Source of the DNA: JBQTIM01 sp052388135
GTDB lineage: Bacteria; Elusimicrobiota; Elusimicrobia; FEN-1173
Length of the DNA stretch: 6,422 nt
Direction of reading: 5' to 3'
Assembly: GCA_052388135.1 (NCBI GenBank)
Contig: JBQTIM010000192.1
Location: forward strand, 1-6,422
In this document: positions 1 through 5,596 of the stretch, one piece after another
How the letters are laid out: each line of letters opens with the position of its first letter
Numbering within the stretch: the stretch's first letter is position 1
The notes under the pieces: model-generated
Told to the model about the DNA's origin: nothing
Databases searched by the model: none
Seen by the model: only the letters and a program-made list of their open reading frames with translations
Program-made: the position numbers and the translations under genes

Positions 1-826
1 GCCGCGCGGCCTGCCAGAGGGACACCGCCGCCGCGCCGGCCGCCGGCGACGCGCGCAGGAGGCCGAACCCCATGGGCCCCGCGCCCAGCCGGTCGGCGAA
101 AATGGGAAAGAGGGCCACGGCGTCGCCGAAAAAGACGGCCACCATGTCCAAGGACATGCAGGCGAGGATCAAAGGCTGGGAGCGGACGAAGCGCACGCCT
201 TCCTTGATCCCCTGCCAGGTGGCGGCGGCGGGCGCGGCGGCCGCCGGCAGGCCGCGCAAGGCCGCCGAAAGGATCCAGGCGGCCAGGGAGAAACCCGCGG
301 CGGCGGCGTAGGCCCAGCGCGCCGACGCGGCGGACAATATCCACCCCCCAAAAAGCGGGCCCACGACCACCGCCGATGTGAACATTCCCAGGTTCCAGGC
401 GGCGGCGCGGGAGAACTCGGCCTTGGGCACCAGCCTCTGCACGAACGCGCTGGAGGCCACGGTGGAAAAGCTGACGCCGACCCCCGCCAGGGCCGCCGCA
501 GAGTAAAGGGCCGCCAGGGGGACCCGGGGCAGAAACGTGAGGGCCCAAAGGGCGGCCGCGCAAAGGAGGAGGATCCCTTCGGCGCCCACGAGGTAGCGCC
601 GATGGCCGCGGCGGTCCACCAAATGGCCCGCCCAAAGCGCCGCCGCCAAAAAGGGCAGGGCTTCGGCCAGGCCGATGAAACCCAGGGCCAGCGGATCTCC
701 GCCCGACAGGCGGTACACCTGCCAAGCCAGGGCCACGCCGGCCGTCTTGCGGGCCATGTGGGAGCAGAACCGGGCTCCCAGCCAGAGGGAAAAGTCGCGG
801 GAAAACAGCGGCGCGGAAGGCGTCAA
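1..826 (-). CDS. MFS exporter, MFS_3/EntS-like (3' end off the left edge)
   Basis: This is an integral inner-membrane transporter of the major facilitator superfamily, most like the drug/siderophore exporter group (MFS_3, EntS-like); the substrate cannot be told. About 275 of the usual ~400-420 residues are present. Visible features are: an N-terminal lead-in LFSRDFSLWLGARF (7-20) entering helix 1; the first cytoplasmic loop with a motif-A-like GHLVDRRGHRR (67-77); LVPKAEFSRAAAWN (132-145) before helix 5; GPLFGGW (157-162); and the mid-protein stretch FFGDAVALFPIF (232-243) followed by GAGPMGFGLLRASP, typical of this group. No ATG lies early enough: the first, at 757, would delete helix 1. 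I therefore chose the TTG at 824-826. No clear Shine-Dalgarno precedes it, and the frame stays open back to the lemA stop, so the start is uncertain. It follows lemA on the same strand after 126 nt, so it may be a separate unit. Confidence 0.86.
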   Translation of the reverse strand, partial: MTPSAPLFSRDFSLWLGARFCSHMARKTAGVALAWQVYRLSGGDPLALGFIGLAEALPFLAAALWAGHLVDRRGHRRYLVGAEGILLLCAAALWALTFLPRVPLAALYSAAALAGVGVSFSTVASSAFVQRLVPKAEFSRAAAWNLGMFTSAVVVGPLFGGWILSAASARWAYAAAAGFSLAAWILSAALRGLPAAAAPAAATWQGIKEGVRFVRSQPLILACMSLDMVAVFFGDAVALFPIFADRLGAGPMGFGLLRASPAAGAAAVSLWQAAR

Positions 827-952
827 GCGGAGGGCAGGGAAGGGCGGACGGAAAGCGCGAGGCGCGCGGCGTCCGGCGGAAAACGGGAAAACGGCCGCGC
901 GCGCCGCCGCAGGGACTTTCCCGCCGGGCCCGTCACTCTCGGCTCGCCGCCT
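827..952 (-). other. Intergenic gap between lemA and the MFS gene, with GC hairpin
   Basis: This 126-nt stretch contains an inverted repeat, GGCGCGCGGC (861-870) against GCCGCGCGCGCC (894-905), which pairs with a small bulge. The loop carries two tandem copies of GGAAAACG (878-893). There is no T-run on either side, so it is not a convincing intrinsic terminator, and I see no recognisable promoter. It could be an mRNA processing or attenuation structure, or merely GC-rich spacer. Confidence 0.3.
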
Positions 953-1546
953 TTAGGAAAACGACACCTTGACGGCGTTGCGCTCGTCCGGGTTTTCGAT
1001 CCGCAAAAGCTCCGCGGGTTGAAAACCGAACTGCCCGGCGATGAGGTTGGACGGAAACACCTCCCGCGCCGTGTTGTAGGACATGACCGCGTCGTTGAAG
1101 GCCTGCCGCGCGAAGCTCACACGGTTTTCCGTGGACGTGAGCTCCTCCATGAGTCCGTTCATGGTCTTGTCGGCCTTCAGGTCCGGGTAGGATTCCTGCA
1201 GAGCGAAGAGGCGGCCCAGGGCCCCGGTGAGGCCCGTCTCCGCGCCCGAAAGGGTCCGCAGGGCCTCGGCGTTCTCGGGATGGGCGGCGGCCGCCTGGCG
1301 GGCCGTGTCCGCGCTGGACCGGGCCGCGATGACCGCCTCCAGCGTCTCCCGCTCGTGCTTCATGTAGCCCTTGGCCGTCTCCACCAAGTTGGGGATGAGG
1401 TCGTAGCGGCGTTTCAGCTGGACATCGATTTGCGCGAAGGCGTTCTTGAACCGGTTCCTCAGGCTCACAAGGCCGTTGTACGCGCCCACGGCCCAAAGGG
1501 CCAGGCCGGCGGCGACGACGAGGACGACGATGACGGACACAGGCAT
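953..1546 (-). CDS. lemA: LemA family membrane-anchored protein
   Basis: LemA-family proteins have one N-terminal membrane helix followed by an elongated helical domain. Their biochemical role is not settled, but they very often sit beside M48/HtpX-type proteases. Here the 197-residue length is typical. A hydrophobic helix (about 3-22) is followed by YNGLVSLRNRF (23-33). The family signature IDVQLKRRYDLIPNLVETAKG spans 40-60. ENRVSFARQAFNDAVMSYN (140-158) and the closing FPSNLIAGQFGF (164-175) come next; all are hallmark blocks. The ATG start is well supported by AGGAGG six bases upstream. The gene lies 27 nt after the M48 protease on the same strand, which points to one transcript and perhaps a shared envelope or membrane-quality-control role (inference). 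No key block is missing. Confidence 0.95.
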   Translation of the reverse strand: MPVSVIVVLVVAAGLALWAVGAYNGLVSLRNRFKNAFAQIDVQLKRRYDLIPNLVETAKGYMKHERETLEAVIAARSSADTARQAAAAHPENAEALRTLSGAETGLTGALGRLFALQESYPDLKADKTMNGLMEELTSTENRVSFARQAFNDAVMSYNTAREVFPSNLIAGQFGFQPAELLRIENPDERNAVKVSFS

Positions 1547-1552
1547 GGAGCT

Positions 1553-1558
1553 CCTCCT
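1553..1558 (-). promoter_or_regulatory. Shine-Dalgarno of lemA
   Basis: A perfect AGGAGG lies six bases before the lemA ATG, inside the 27-nt gap after the protease stop codon. It fixes the lemA start. It also suggests lemA is translated independently and efficiently, possibly more strongly than the protease gene upstream, which lacks such a site. Confidence 0.85.
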
Positions 1559-1573
1559 CTTACCCTTGCGGGA

Positions 1574-3481
1574 TCATCTTTCGGGCGGCAAAAGCGGCAG
1601 CGGGCATTCCAGGCATTCCGCGAAGGCCCGCAGGACTTCCCATTCCTCCGGCTCCGCCCGCCCGTCGGCGAAAACGCAGGCCGCGCAGGCCTCCAAAAGC
1701 CGGCGCTTGGCGGAAGGATCGGCCTCCGCCAAACGGTCCAGGGACGCGGAGGCGGCGTCGGGCCCGCACAGGTCCCAGGGCAGAAGGATCTTGGCGCCGG
1801 CGCCCAGCTTGGCGAAGCCGGCGCTGAAGGCGGCCTGGGCGGCCCGCTCGGAACCCGCCGCTCCGGCGTACGCCAGATACGATAGCAAACAGGCGGCCTC
1901 GGCGGGCAGGTCCTCCGCGCGCCACCGGCCCGCGCCGGATTTTCCGCCGGGGAACAGGGCCCGGGACAAAATGGTTTTGGCGGCGAACTCGAAGGGCTGG
2001 AGGCGGTTGTCTTCCACCGCCAGGCGGCCGGCGTTTTCCAGAAGGACGCGTTTGTCGGCCTCCTCCAGCCGGCGCAGGGATGGAATGGCCAGTTCCAGCA
2101 AGGGCAATCGCAGGCGCAAGGCCGCTTCCGTCAAGGGACGGCTCGCCTCCTCCGCCGCCGGACCTTCGGCGCCCAAAATTTCCAGCTGCCGCCGGCGGAC
2201 TTCCATGTCGTCGCTCAAGAGAAGCGCGTAAACCACGGCGCGGCCGCCCTCGGGGCTTTCCAGGCGGGACGTCACACCGGGCGGAAGGGACGATTTGTAG
2301 CGGGCCGCCGCCAACACGTCCTCCGCCGTGGGCCGCCCCACCATGGCCGCCACGGCCAGAGCGGCGGCCGGAAGCGGCACTGGCGCGACCGGGGACGTGC
2401 GGGTTGCGGCCGGAGCCGGCGGCGCGGATTTCCTTTCCGGCTCCGCGGGCGCGGGGCTTTCCTCCGCCTTCGTTTCCAAGGAAAAGTTCGGGTCCACGGC
2501 GCGGATGCGCTCCTCCAAGGGGGGATGCGTGTCGAAGGACCACGTCAGGATGGTGTTGAACCCCTGGGCGAACAGCAGGTGGCTCAATTCCTCCGTCTGG
2601 GGATGGGACAAATAAGACGCGTAGGGCTTGCTCCGGATTTTGTTCAGCGCGGCCGCCAGAGCGCCGGGATTGCGCGTGAATTGCACGGCGGAGGCGTCCG
2701 CCAAAAATTCCCTCTGCCGGGAAATGGCCGCCTTGATGAACCTCGAAAAAAACACGCCGATGTAGCCGATGATGAGCAAGGCCACGCCCAGGACGAACAA
2801 CCCGCCGGCCGATCCTTTGCGGCGGCCTCCGCCCCCGGATCGGCCGCTTAGGAAAATCCGGCCCAGGACGGCGATGGCCAATATGCCGTGCATCAACCCC
2901 AGCAGGCGCACGTTGATCCGCATGTCGCCGTTGAAAATATGGCTGAACTCGTGGGCCACCACAGCCTGCAGTTCCTCCCGGTTCAGCTTGGCCAGGGTTC
3001 CCCGCGTCACCGCCACCACGGCCGCGTCGGGCCGCCAGCCGGCCGCAAATGCGTTGATGGAGGTGTCCTCCAAAACGTACACTCCAGGCACCGCCACGCC
3101 GGAGGCCAGGGCCATCTCCTCCACCACGTTTCGCAGACGGCGCTCGCCCTCATCTTCGGTGCCGGGCCAGACCGGCTTGCCGCCCAGCATCCCGGCCACG
3201 GCGGCCCCGCCCCCCCGCAAGGCGTAAAGCTTCTGGGCCATCCCCAAGAGGATGAGGGTCAAAGTCGCGGCCGACGTCAGGAGGAGGAACTTCGGCGTGG
3301 CCACCGACCAGAAACCGCCCGAGTGGAGCCCCGCGACGCGATTCCCGTCCAGGTTCAGCCAAACCACAGCGACGGCCACCGCGTTCACCGCCGCGACGAT
3401 AAGGGCGATGGCCATCGTGAAATAAAAAACCAGCAGGGCCGTCCGCCGCCGCGCCCGGTCCTGTTGCTCGAAAAAGTTCAT
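1574..3481 (-). CDS. M48 (HtpX-like) membrane zinc metalloprotease with long C-terminal extension
   Basis: This is a zinc endopeptidase of the inner membrane, resembling HtpX, which degrades misfolded membrane proteins. The 635-residue chain is about twice HtpX length. Two membrane helices (about 16-41 and 64-82) precede the catalytic domain. The zinc site is complete: HEFSH (177-181) with NGD at 184-186, and the third ligand E258 in QREFLADASAV (256-266), with D262 conserved. Two more hydrophobic segments lie at about 193-211 and 226-247, separated by a Gly/Arg-rich loop. THPPLEERI (318-326) ends the protease domain. A Pro/Ala-rich linker (about 340-372) leads to a soluble helical region. 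Its last 45 residues (FADGRAEPEEWEVLRAFAE and surroundings) resemble a TerB-like fold (inference). I chose the ATG at 3481 because the open frame upstream of it crosses the promoter region and the divergent gene. It heads the unit with lemA. Confidence 0.93.
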   Translation of the reverse strand: MNFFEQQDRARRRTALLVFYFTMAIALIVAAVNAVAVAVVWLNLDGNRVAGLHSGGFWSVATPKFLLLTSAATLTLILLGMAQKLYALRGGGAAVAGMLGGKPVWPGTEDEGERRLRNVVEEMALASGVAVPGVYVLEDTSINAFAAGWRPDAAVVAVTRGTLAKLNREELQAVVAHEFSHIFNGDMRINVRLLGLMHGILAIAVLGRIFLSGRSGGGGRRKGSAGGLFVLGVALLIIGYIGVFFSRFIKAAISRQREFLADASAVQFTRNPGALAAALNKIRSKPYASYLSHPQTEELSHLLFAQGFNTILTWSFDTHPPLEERIRAVDPNFSLETKAEESPAPAEPERKSAPPAPAATRTSPVAPVPLPAAALAVAAMVGRPTAEDVLAAARYKSSLPPGVTSRLESPEGGRAVVYALLLSDDMEVRRRQLEILGAEGPAAEEASRPLTEAALRLRLPLLELAIPSLRRLEEADKRVLLENAGRLAVEDNRLQPFEFAAKTILSRALFPGGKSGAGRWRAEDLPAEAACLLSYLAYAGAAGSERAAQAAFSAGFAKLGAGAKILLPWDLCGPDAASASLDRLAEADPSAKRRLLEACAACVFADGRAEPEEWEVLRAFAECLECPLPLLPPER

Positions 3482-3489
3482 GGGCTTTA

Positions 3490-3518
3490 AGCATATACCG
3501 GAGGCCCGGCGATTGCAA
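3490..3518 (-). promoter_or_regulatory. Promoter candidate for the M48 protease, TTGCAA-N17-TATGCT
   Basis: On the minus strand TTGCAA (3518-3513) and TATGCT (3495-3490) are separated by exactly 17 bases. Each matches the sigma70 consensus at four of six positions. Transcription would begin about seven bases after the -10, within a few bases of the ATG at 3481, and no Shine-Dalgarno precedes that ATG. A leaderless or nearly leaderless mRNA is therefore likely (inference). The identical hexamers and spacing recur before the response-regulator gene. Confidence 0.5.
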
Positions 3519-3554
3519 CCCGGCGACCGGCCCCCCGACGCGCGGCCGAGTTTG

Positions 3555-3560
3555 TAGAAT
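3555..3560 (+). promoter_or_regulatory. Putative -10 box (TAGAAT) for the dienelactone hydrolase gene
   Basis: TAGAAT in the AT-rich patch TTTGTAGAATATAAAG matches five of six -10 consensus bases. It lies about 35 bases before the start codon, leaving a normal leader that holds the ribosome site. No -35-like hexamer is present at 16-18 bases upstream, where the sequence is almost all C and G. The promoter may rely on an activator or on the flanking TG and A/T bases. Confidence 0.45.
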
Positions 3561-3584
3561 ATAAAGACGGCCGCAAAATCTTCC

Positions 3585-3590
3585 GGGAGG
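3585..3590 (+). promoter_or_regulatory. Shine-Dalgarno of the dienelactone hydrolase gene
   Basis: GGGAGG lies five bases before the ATG at 3596. This supports that start, and therefore the signal peptide it encodes. Confidence 0.8.
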
Positions 3591-3595
3591 CGCTT

Positions 3596-4372
3596 ATGAA
3601 ATCTTGGTTTTTCTGGGCAGCTCTGGTCCTGGCGGCGCCGGCTCACGGCGCCCTGAGGACAAGCGTGGTGGAATACAAGGACGGCGGCGTCGTCCTGGAA
3701 GGCTATTACGCCTACGACGACGCCGTCAAAGGCCCGCGCCCCGGCGTCCTGGTGGCGCACGAATGGACGGGCCACGGCCCCTACGTCCGCCGCCGGGCCG
3801 ATGAGCTGGCGAAGCTGGGCTACGCCGCCTTCGCCGCGGACCTTTACGGCAAGGGCGTGCGCGCCAAGGACCACACGGAGGCCGGAAAGCTGTCCTCCGC
3901 CTTCTTCGCCGACCGCTCCCTCACCCGGCGCCGGACGGCGGCGGCCTTGGACGTGCTGCGCGGAAAGCCCGAGGTGGACGGCCGGCGGCTGGCCGCCATC
4001 GGCTACTGCTTCGGCGGAATGGCGGTGCTGGAACTGGCGAGATCGGGCGCGGACGTGGCCGGCGTGGCGAGCTTCCACGGCGTGCTGGCGACGCCTTCCC
4101 CGGCGGAGCCGGGCCGAATCAAGGCCAAGGTCCTGGTCCTGCACGGATCGGCCGACGCCCACGTCAATCCCCAGGTGCCGGCGTTCCAGGAGGAAATGCG
4201 CAAGGCCCGGGCCGACTGGCAGCTGGTCGTTTACGGCGGCGCCGCCCACGGCTTCACCGTGCCCGAAGCCGGCGACGACCCTTCCACCGGCAAAGCCTAC
4301 GACGCGGCGGCCGACCGCCGCTCCTGGCAGGCCCTGCGGAACTTCCTGGACGAAATTTTCGGCACAAGGTAA
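3596..4372 (+). CDS. Dienelactone hydrolase family protein with signal peptide
   Basis: This is an alpha/beta hydrolase of the dienelactone hydrolase family (carboxymethylenebutenolidase type, PF01738), 258 residues. In characterised members a Cys-Asp-His triad opens cyclic ester or lactone bonds. All three residues are visible: C138 in the nucleophile elbow GYCFGG (136-141), D187 in HGSADAHV (183-190) and H218 in GGAAHGF (214-220). E56 in the HEWTG motif (55-59) matches the family residue that interacts with the catalytic cysteine. Residues 1-18 or 1-19 form a signal peptide (basic start, hydrophobic FFWAALVLAA core, cleavage near AHG-A), so the mature enzyme should act in the periplasm or outside the cell. 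The physiological substrate cannot be inferred, because no aromatic-degradation genes are nearby. It is transcribed divergently from the M48 protease and appears monocistronic. Confidence 0.93.
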   Translation: MKSWFFWAALVLAAPAHGALRTSVVEYKDGGVVLEGYYAYDDAVKGPRPGVLVAHEWTGHGPYVRRRADELAKLGYAAFAADLYGKGVRAKDHTEAGKLSSAFFADRSLTRRRTAAALDVLRGKPEVDGRRLAAIGYCFGGMAVLELARSGADVAGVASFHGVLATPSPAEPGRIKAKVLVLHGSADAHVNPQVPAFQEEMRKARADWQLVVYGGAAHGFTVPEAGDDPSTGKAYDAAADRRSWQALRNFLDEIFGTR

Positions 4373-4413
4373 AACCGGCGCGGCGGGGCTCTCCCGGCCG
4401 GCCCGGAAAAAGT

Positions 4414-4419
4414 TATAAT
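4414..4419 (+). promoter_or_regulatory. -10 box (TATAAT) of the tRNA-Leu gene
   Basis: A perfect TATAAT ends ten bases before the mature 5' end of the tRNA, which would leave a leader of only a few nucleotides for RNase P to remove. No recognisable -35 hexamer stands 16-18 bases upstream, where the sequence is GC-rich. Confidence 0.65.
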
Positions 4420-4429
4420 CAGTTTTCGG

Positions 4430-4515
4430 GCCGGGGTGGCGAAATCGGCAGACGCGCGAGACTCAAAATCTCGAGCCGCTTAGGCGGCGTGGGGGTTCAA
4501 GTCCCCCCTCCGGCA
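4430..4515 (+). tRNA. tRNA-Leu, anticodon CAA
   Basis: An 86-nt tRNA with a complete cloverleaf. The acceptor strands GCCGGGG (4430-4436) and CTCCGGC pair with one G-U, followed by discriminator A73. The anticodon stem is CGAGA/TCTCG with loop CTCAAAA, giving anticodon CAA at 4464-4466, which reads the Leu codon UUG. The long class-II variable arm contains the stem GCCGC/GCGGC with loop TTAG. The T arm is GGGGG-TTCAAGT-CCCCC. The 3' CCA is not encoded, so it must be added by CCA-adding enzyme. It has its own -10 box and is followed directly by a six-T run. Confidence 0.97.
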
Positions 4516-4584
4516 GTTTTTTCCGTCCCATCGCGGCGGCCCGTCCCTTCAACGACCCGTCGCGATTCCGGGGCAAATCATTCC
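4516..4584 (+). other. Non-coding trailer after the tRNA with a 10-bp hairpin
   Basis: A run of six T (4517-4522) immediately follows the tRNA. Then ATCGCGGCGG (4530-4539) and CCGTCGCGAT (4557-4566) form a ten-base-pair RNA stem with a single G-U pair and a 17-nt loop. No T-run follows this stem, so it is not itself a terminator. It could be a processing signal for the tRNA precursor or part of a small RNA ending at the terminator downstream. I see no credible coding frame here. Confidence 0.4.
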
Positions 4585-4634
4585 AAAAAACCCGCGCCGC
4601 TTGTTTTCCTTTGCAAGCGGCGCGGGTTTTTTTT
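4585..4634 (+). terminator. Strong bidirectional intrinsic terminator
   Basis: The 13-base arms CCCGCGCCGCTTG (4591-4603) and CAAGCGGCGCGGG (4614-4626) are perfectly complementary around a ten-base loop. They are flanked by six A on the left and eight T on the right, extending the palindrome to 19 base pairs. This is a textbook rho-independent terminator for plus-strand transcription leaving the tRNA gene. The A-run would give a U-tract for minus-strand transcripts too. It insulates the tRNA from the response-regulator gene and overlaps that gene's candidate promoter. Confidence 0.93.
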
Positions 4635-4639
4635 ATGCT
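4611..4639 (+). promoter_or_regulatory. Promoter candidate for the response regulator, TTGCAA-N17-TATGCT
   Basis: TTGCAA (4611-4616) and TATGCT (4634-4639) are separated by exactly 17 bases and are identical in both hexamers and spacing to the M48 protease promoter candidate. The -35 covers the end of the terminator loop and the foot of its right arm; the spacer is the rest of that arm plus the T-run. Transcription would begin near 4646, giving a leader of about 70 nt. Confidence 0.45.
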
Positions 4640-4705
4640 GTATCGGCGGGGAGCGCATCCGGCGCGGGGACGGAAGGCGGATGCGTTTGTGTCGAAGCGC
4701 TCCCT

Positions 4706-4711
4706 GGGAGG
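4706..4711 (+). promoter_or_regulatory. Shine-Dalgarno deciding the response-regulator start
   Basis: GGGAGG lies four bases before the GTG at 4716. No comparable site precedes the earlier in-frame ATG at 4635 or GTG at 4689, so this site favours the downstream GTG. Confidence 0.6.
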
Positions 4712-4715
4712 GTTT

Positions 4716-5138
4716 GTGGACAAGGACGTGGCGGAGCTTCCGCGCTCGGAGAAGGCGGCGGCGGTCGTCGTGGAAGACGACCGGTATGTTTTGGATTTCC
4801 TGAAGTTCACCCTGGTCCAGCTGGGGCTGGAGGTTTTCGGCGCCGAGGACGGCGAGGCGGGCTGGGAATTGATCCGCAGCCGAAAGCCGGCGCTGGTCCT
4901 CATGGACCTGATGCTCCCCAAGCTGGACGGTTTCGGCCTTTTGAAGAGGATGGCGCAGGAGCCGGCGACGGCGGCGGTCCCCGTGGTCGTTCTGAGCGCC
5001 TACACGACGGGAGATTCCATCCGGCGGATGGCCCTGGCCCAGCCCAACGTTCGCGACGTTTTCAACAAACCTTTGCGCGGCAAGGAGCTGCAGAACCGCC
5101 TGAAGGAAATTTTGGCCGGAAGAGGCCCCGGCGCCTAG
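4716..5138 (+). CDS. Stand-alone response-regulator receiver-domain protein
   Basis: This is a cytoplasmic CheY-like phosphoacceptor protein of 140 residues with no output domain. It should be phosphorylated by a histidine kinase and signal through protein contacts. The receiver fold is complete: acidic pocket E20-D21-D22 in VVVEDDRYVL, phosphoacceptor D64 in LVLMDLMLPKLDG (60-72), switch residue S94 in VVVLSAY, and K118-P119 in the loop FNKPL. Start choice: the GTG at 4716 has GGGAGG just upstream and leaves 15 residues before the first beta strand. Earlier in-frame starts at 4635 and 4689 are possible but lack a ribosome site, and 4635 abuts the terminator T-run and would precede the predicted transcription start. 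No kinase gene is in view, so its partner is unknown. It is followed after 16 nt by panD, so the two are probably cotranscribed. Confidence 0.92.
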   Translation: MDKDVAELPRSEKAAAVVVEDDRYVLDFLKFTLVQLGLEVFGAEDGEAGWELIRSRKPALVLMDLMLPKLDGFGLLKRMAQEPATAAVPVVVLSAYTTGDSIRRMALAQPNVRDVFNKPLRGKELQNRLKEILAGRGPGA

Positions 5139-5154
5139 CGCCGGGCGAAAAGCC

Positions 5155-5529
5155 ATGCGGATGTTCCTGCGGTCCAAGATCCACAACGCCGTCGTCACCG
5201 AAGCCAACCTTCGCTACGTCGGATCCATCACCATCGACGAAGCCTTGATGCGCAAGGCCGACATCCGGGAGTACGAGCGCGTGCTGGTGGTGAACAACAC
5301 CAACGGCAACCGGGTGGAGACTTACGCCATCCTGGGCCGCAAGGGCTCGGGCGTGATCTGCGCCAACGGCGCGGCTTCCCACCTCATCCGCAAAGGGCAC
5401 GAGGTCATCATCATGACCTTCGAAGGCACGGACCGCCCGCGCAAGCCGCGCATCGTGCTCGTGGACAAGAAAAATCGGTTCGTCGGTTACTATTCCAAGG
5501 CGAAGCCCCAGGGGCGCGCCGGCGGATAG
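5155..5529 (+). CDS. panD: Aspartate 1-decarboxylase (pyruvoyl enzyme precursor)
   Basis: PanD decarboxylates L-aspartate to beta-alanine, the precursor for pantothenate and coenzyme A, in the cytoplasm. The proenzyme cleaves itself between Gly and Ser to create an N-terminal pyruvoyl cofactor. Here the site is G23-S24 in LRYVGSITID (19-28). Relative to the E. coli enzyme the numbering is shifted by one: K8, R53, T56, Y57 and N71 (in CANGAASHL) match catalytic K9, R54, T57, Y58 and N72. The length of 124 residues is normal. The start at 5155 follows only a weak GAAAAG; a second ATG at 5161 would still keep the whole active site. It lies 16 nt after the response regulator. No other pantothenate genes (panB, panC) are in the window, so pathway genes are probably dispersed. 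Confidence 0.97.
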   Translation: MRMFLRSKIHNAVVTEANLRYVGSITIDEALMRKADIREYERVLVVNNTNGNRVETYAILGRKGSGVICANGAASHLIRKGHEVIIMTFEGTDRPRKPRIVLVDKKNRFVGYYSKAKPQGRAGG

Positions 5530-5596
5530 CAAGGCGCGGACCCCTTGACGCTCGCCGAGCCCCCTCCTTTTTCGAATTTCAGTTCCCTTCGCTGAA

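Noticed and set aside
861..905. GC hairpin downstream of lemA as an intrinsic terminator
   Set aside because: There is no T-run on either strand after the stem, and the stem has a bulge.
602..1885. A 427-codon plus-strand open frame spanning the MFS, lemA and M48 genes
   Set aside because: It runs antisense across three recognisable genes, has low-complexity Arg/Gly/Ala-rich content and no family motif. It is a GC-driven shadow.
3482..4249. Upstream extension of the M48 reading frame by about 256 codons
   Set aside because: The extra part is antisense to the dienelactone hydrolase gene and crosses the divergent promoter region. Homology begins at the MNFFEQQDRA start.
4498..4522. tRNA 3' end as an integration (att) site
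   Set aside because: No second copy of the tRNA 3' sequence and no integrase or phage gene are present in the window.
4611..4715. Longer response-regulator versions starting at TTG 4611, ATG 4635 or GTG 4689
   Set aside because: The first lies inside the terminator, the second adjoins its T-run, and none has a ribosome site. The receiver fold needs nothing upstream of 4716.
5545..5573. TTGACG before the M50-like gene as a -35 box
   Set aside because: At 17-18 bases downstream there is only a T/C tract with two of six -10 matches, so I do not call a promoter.
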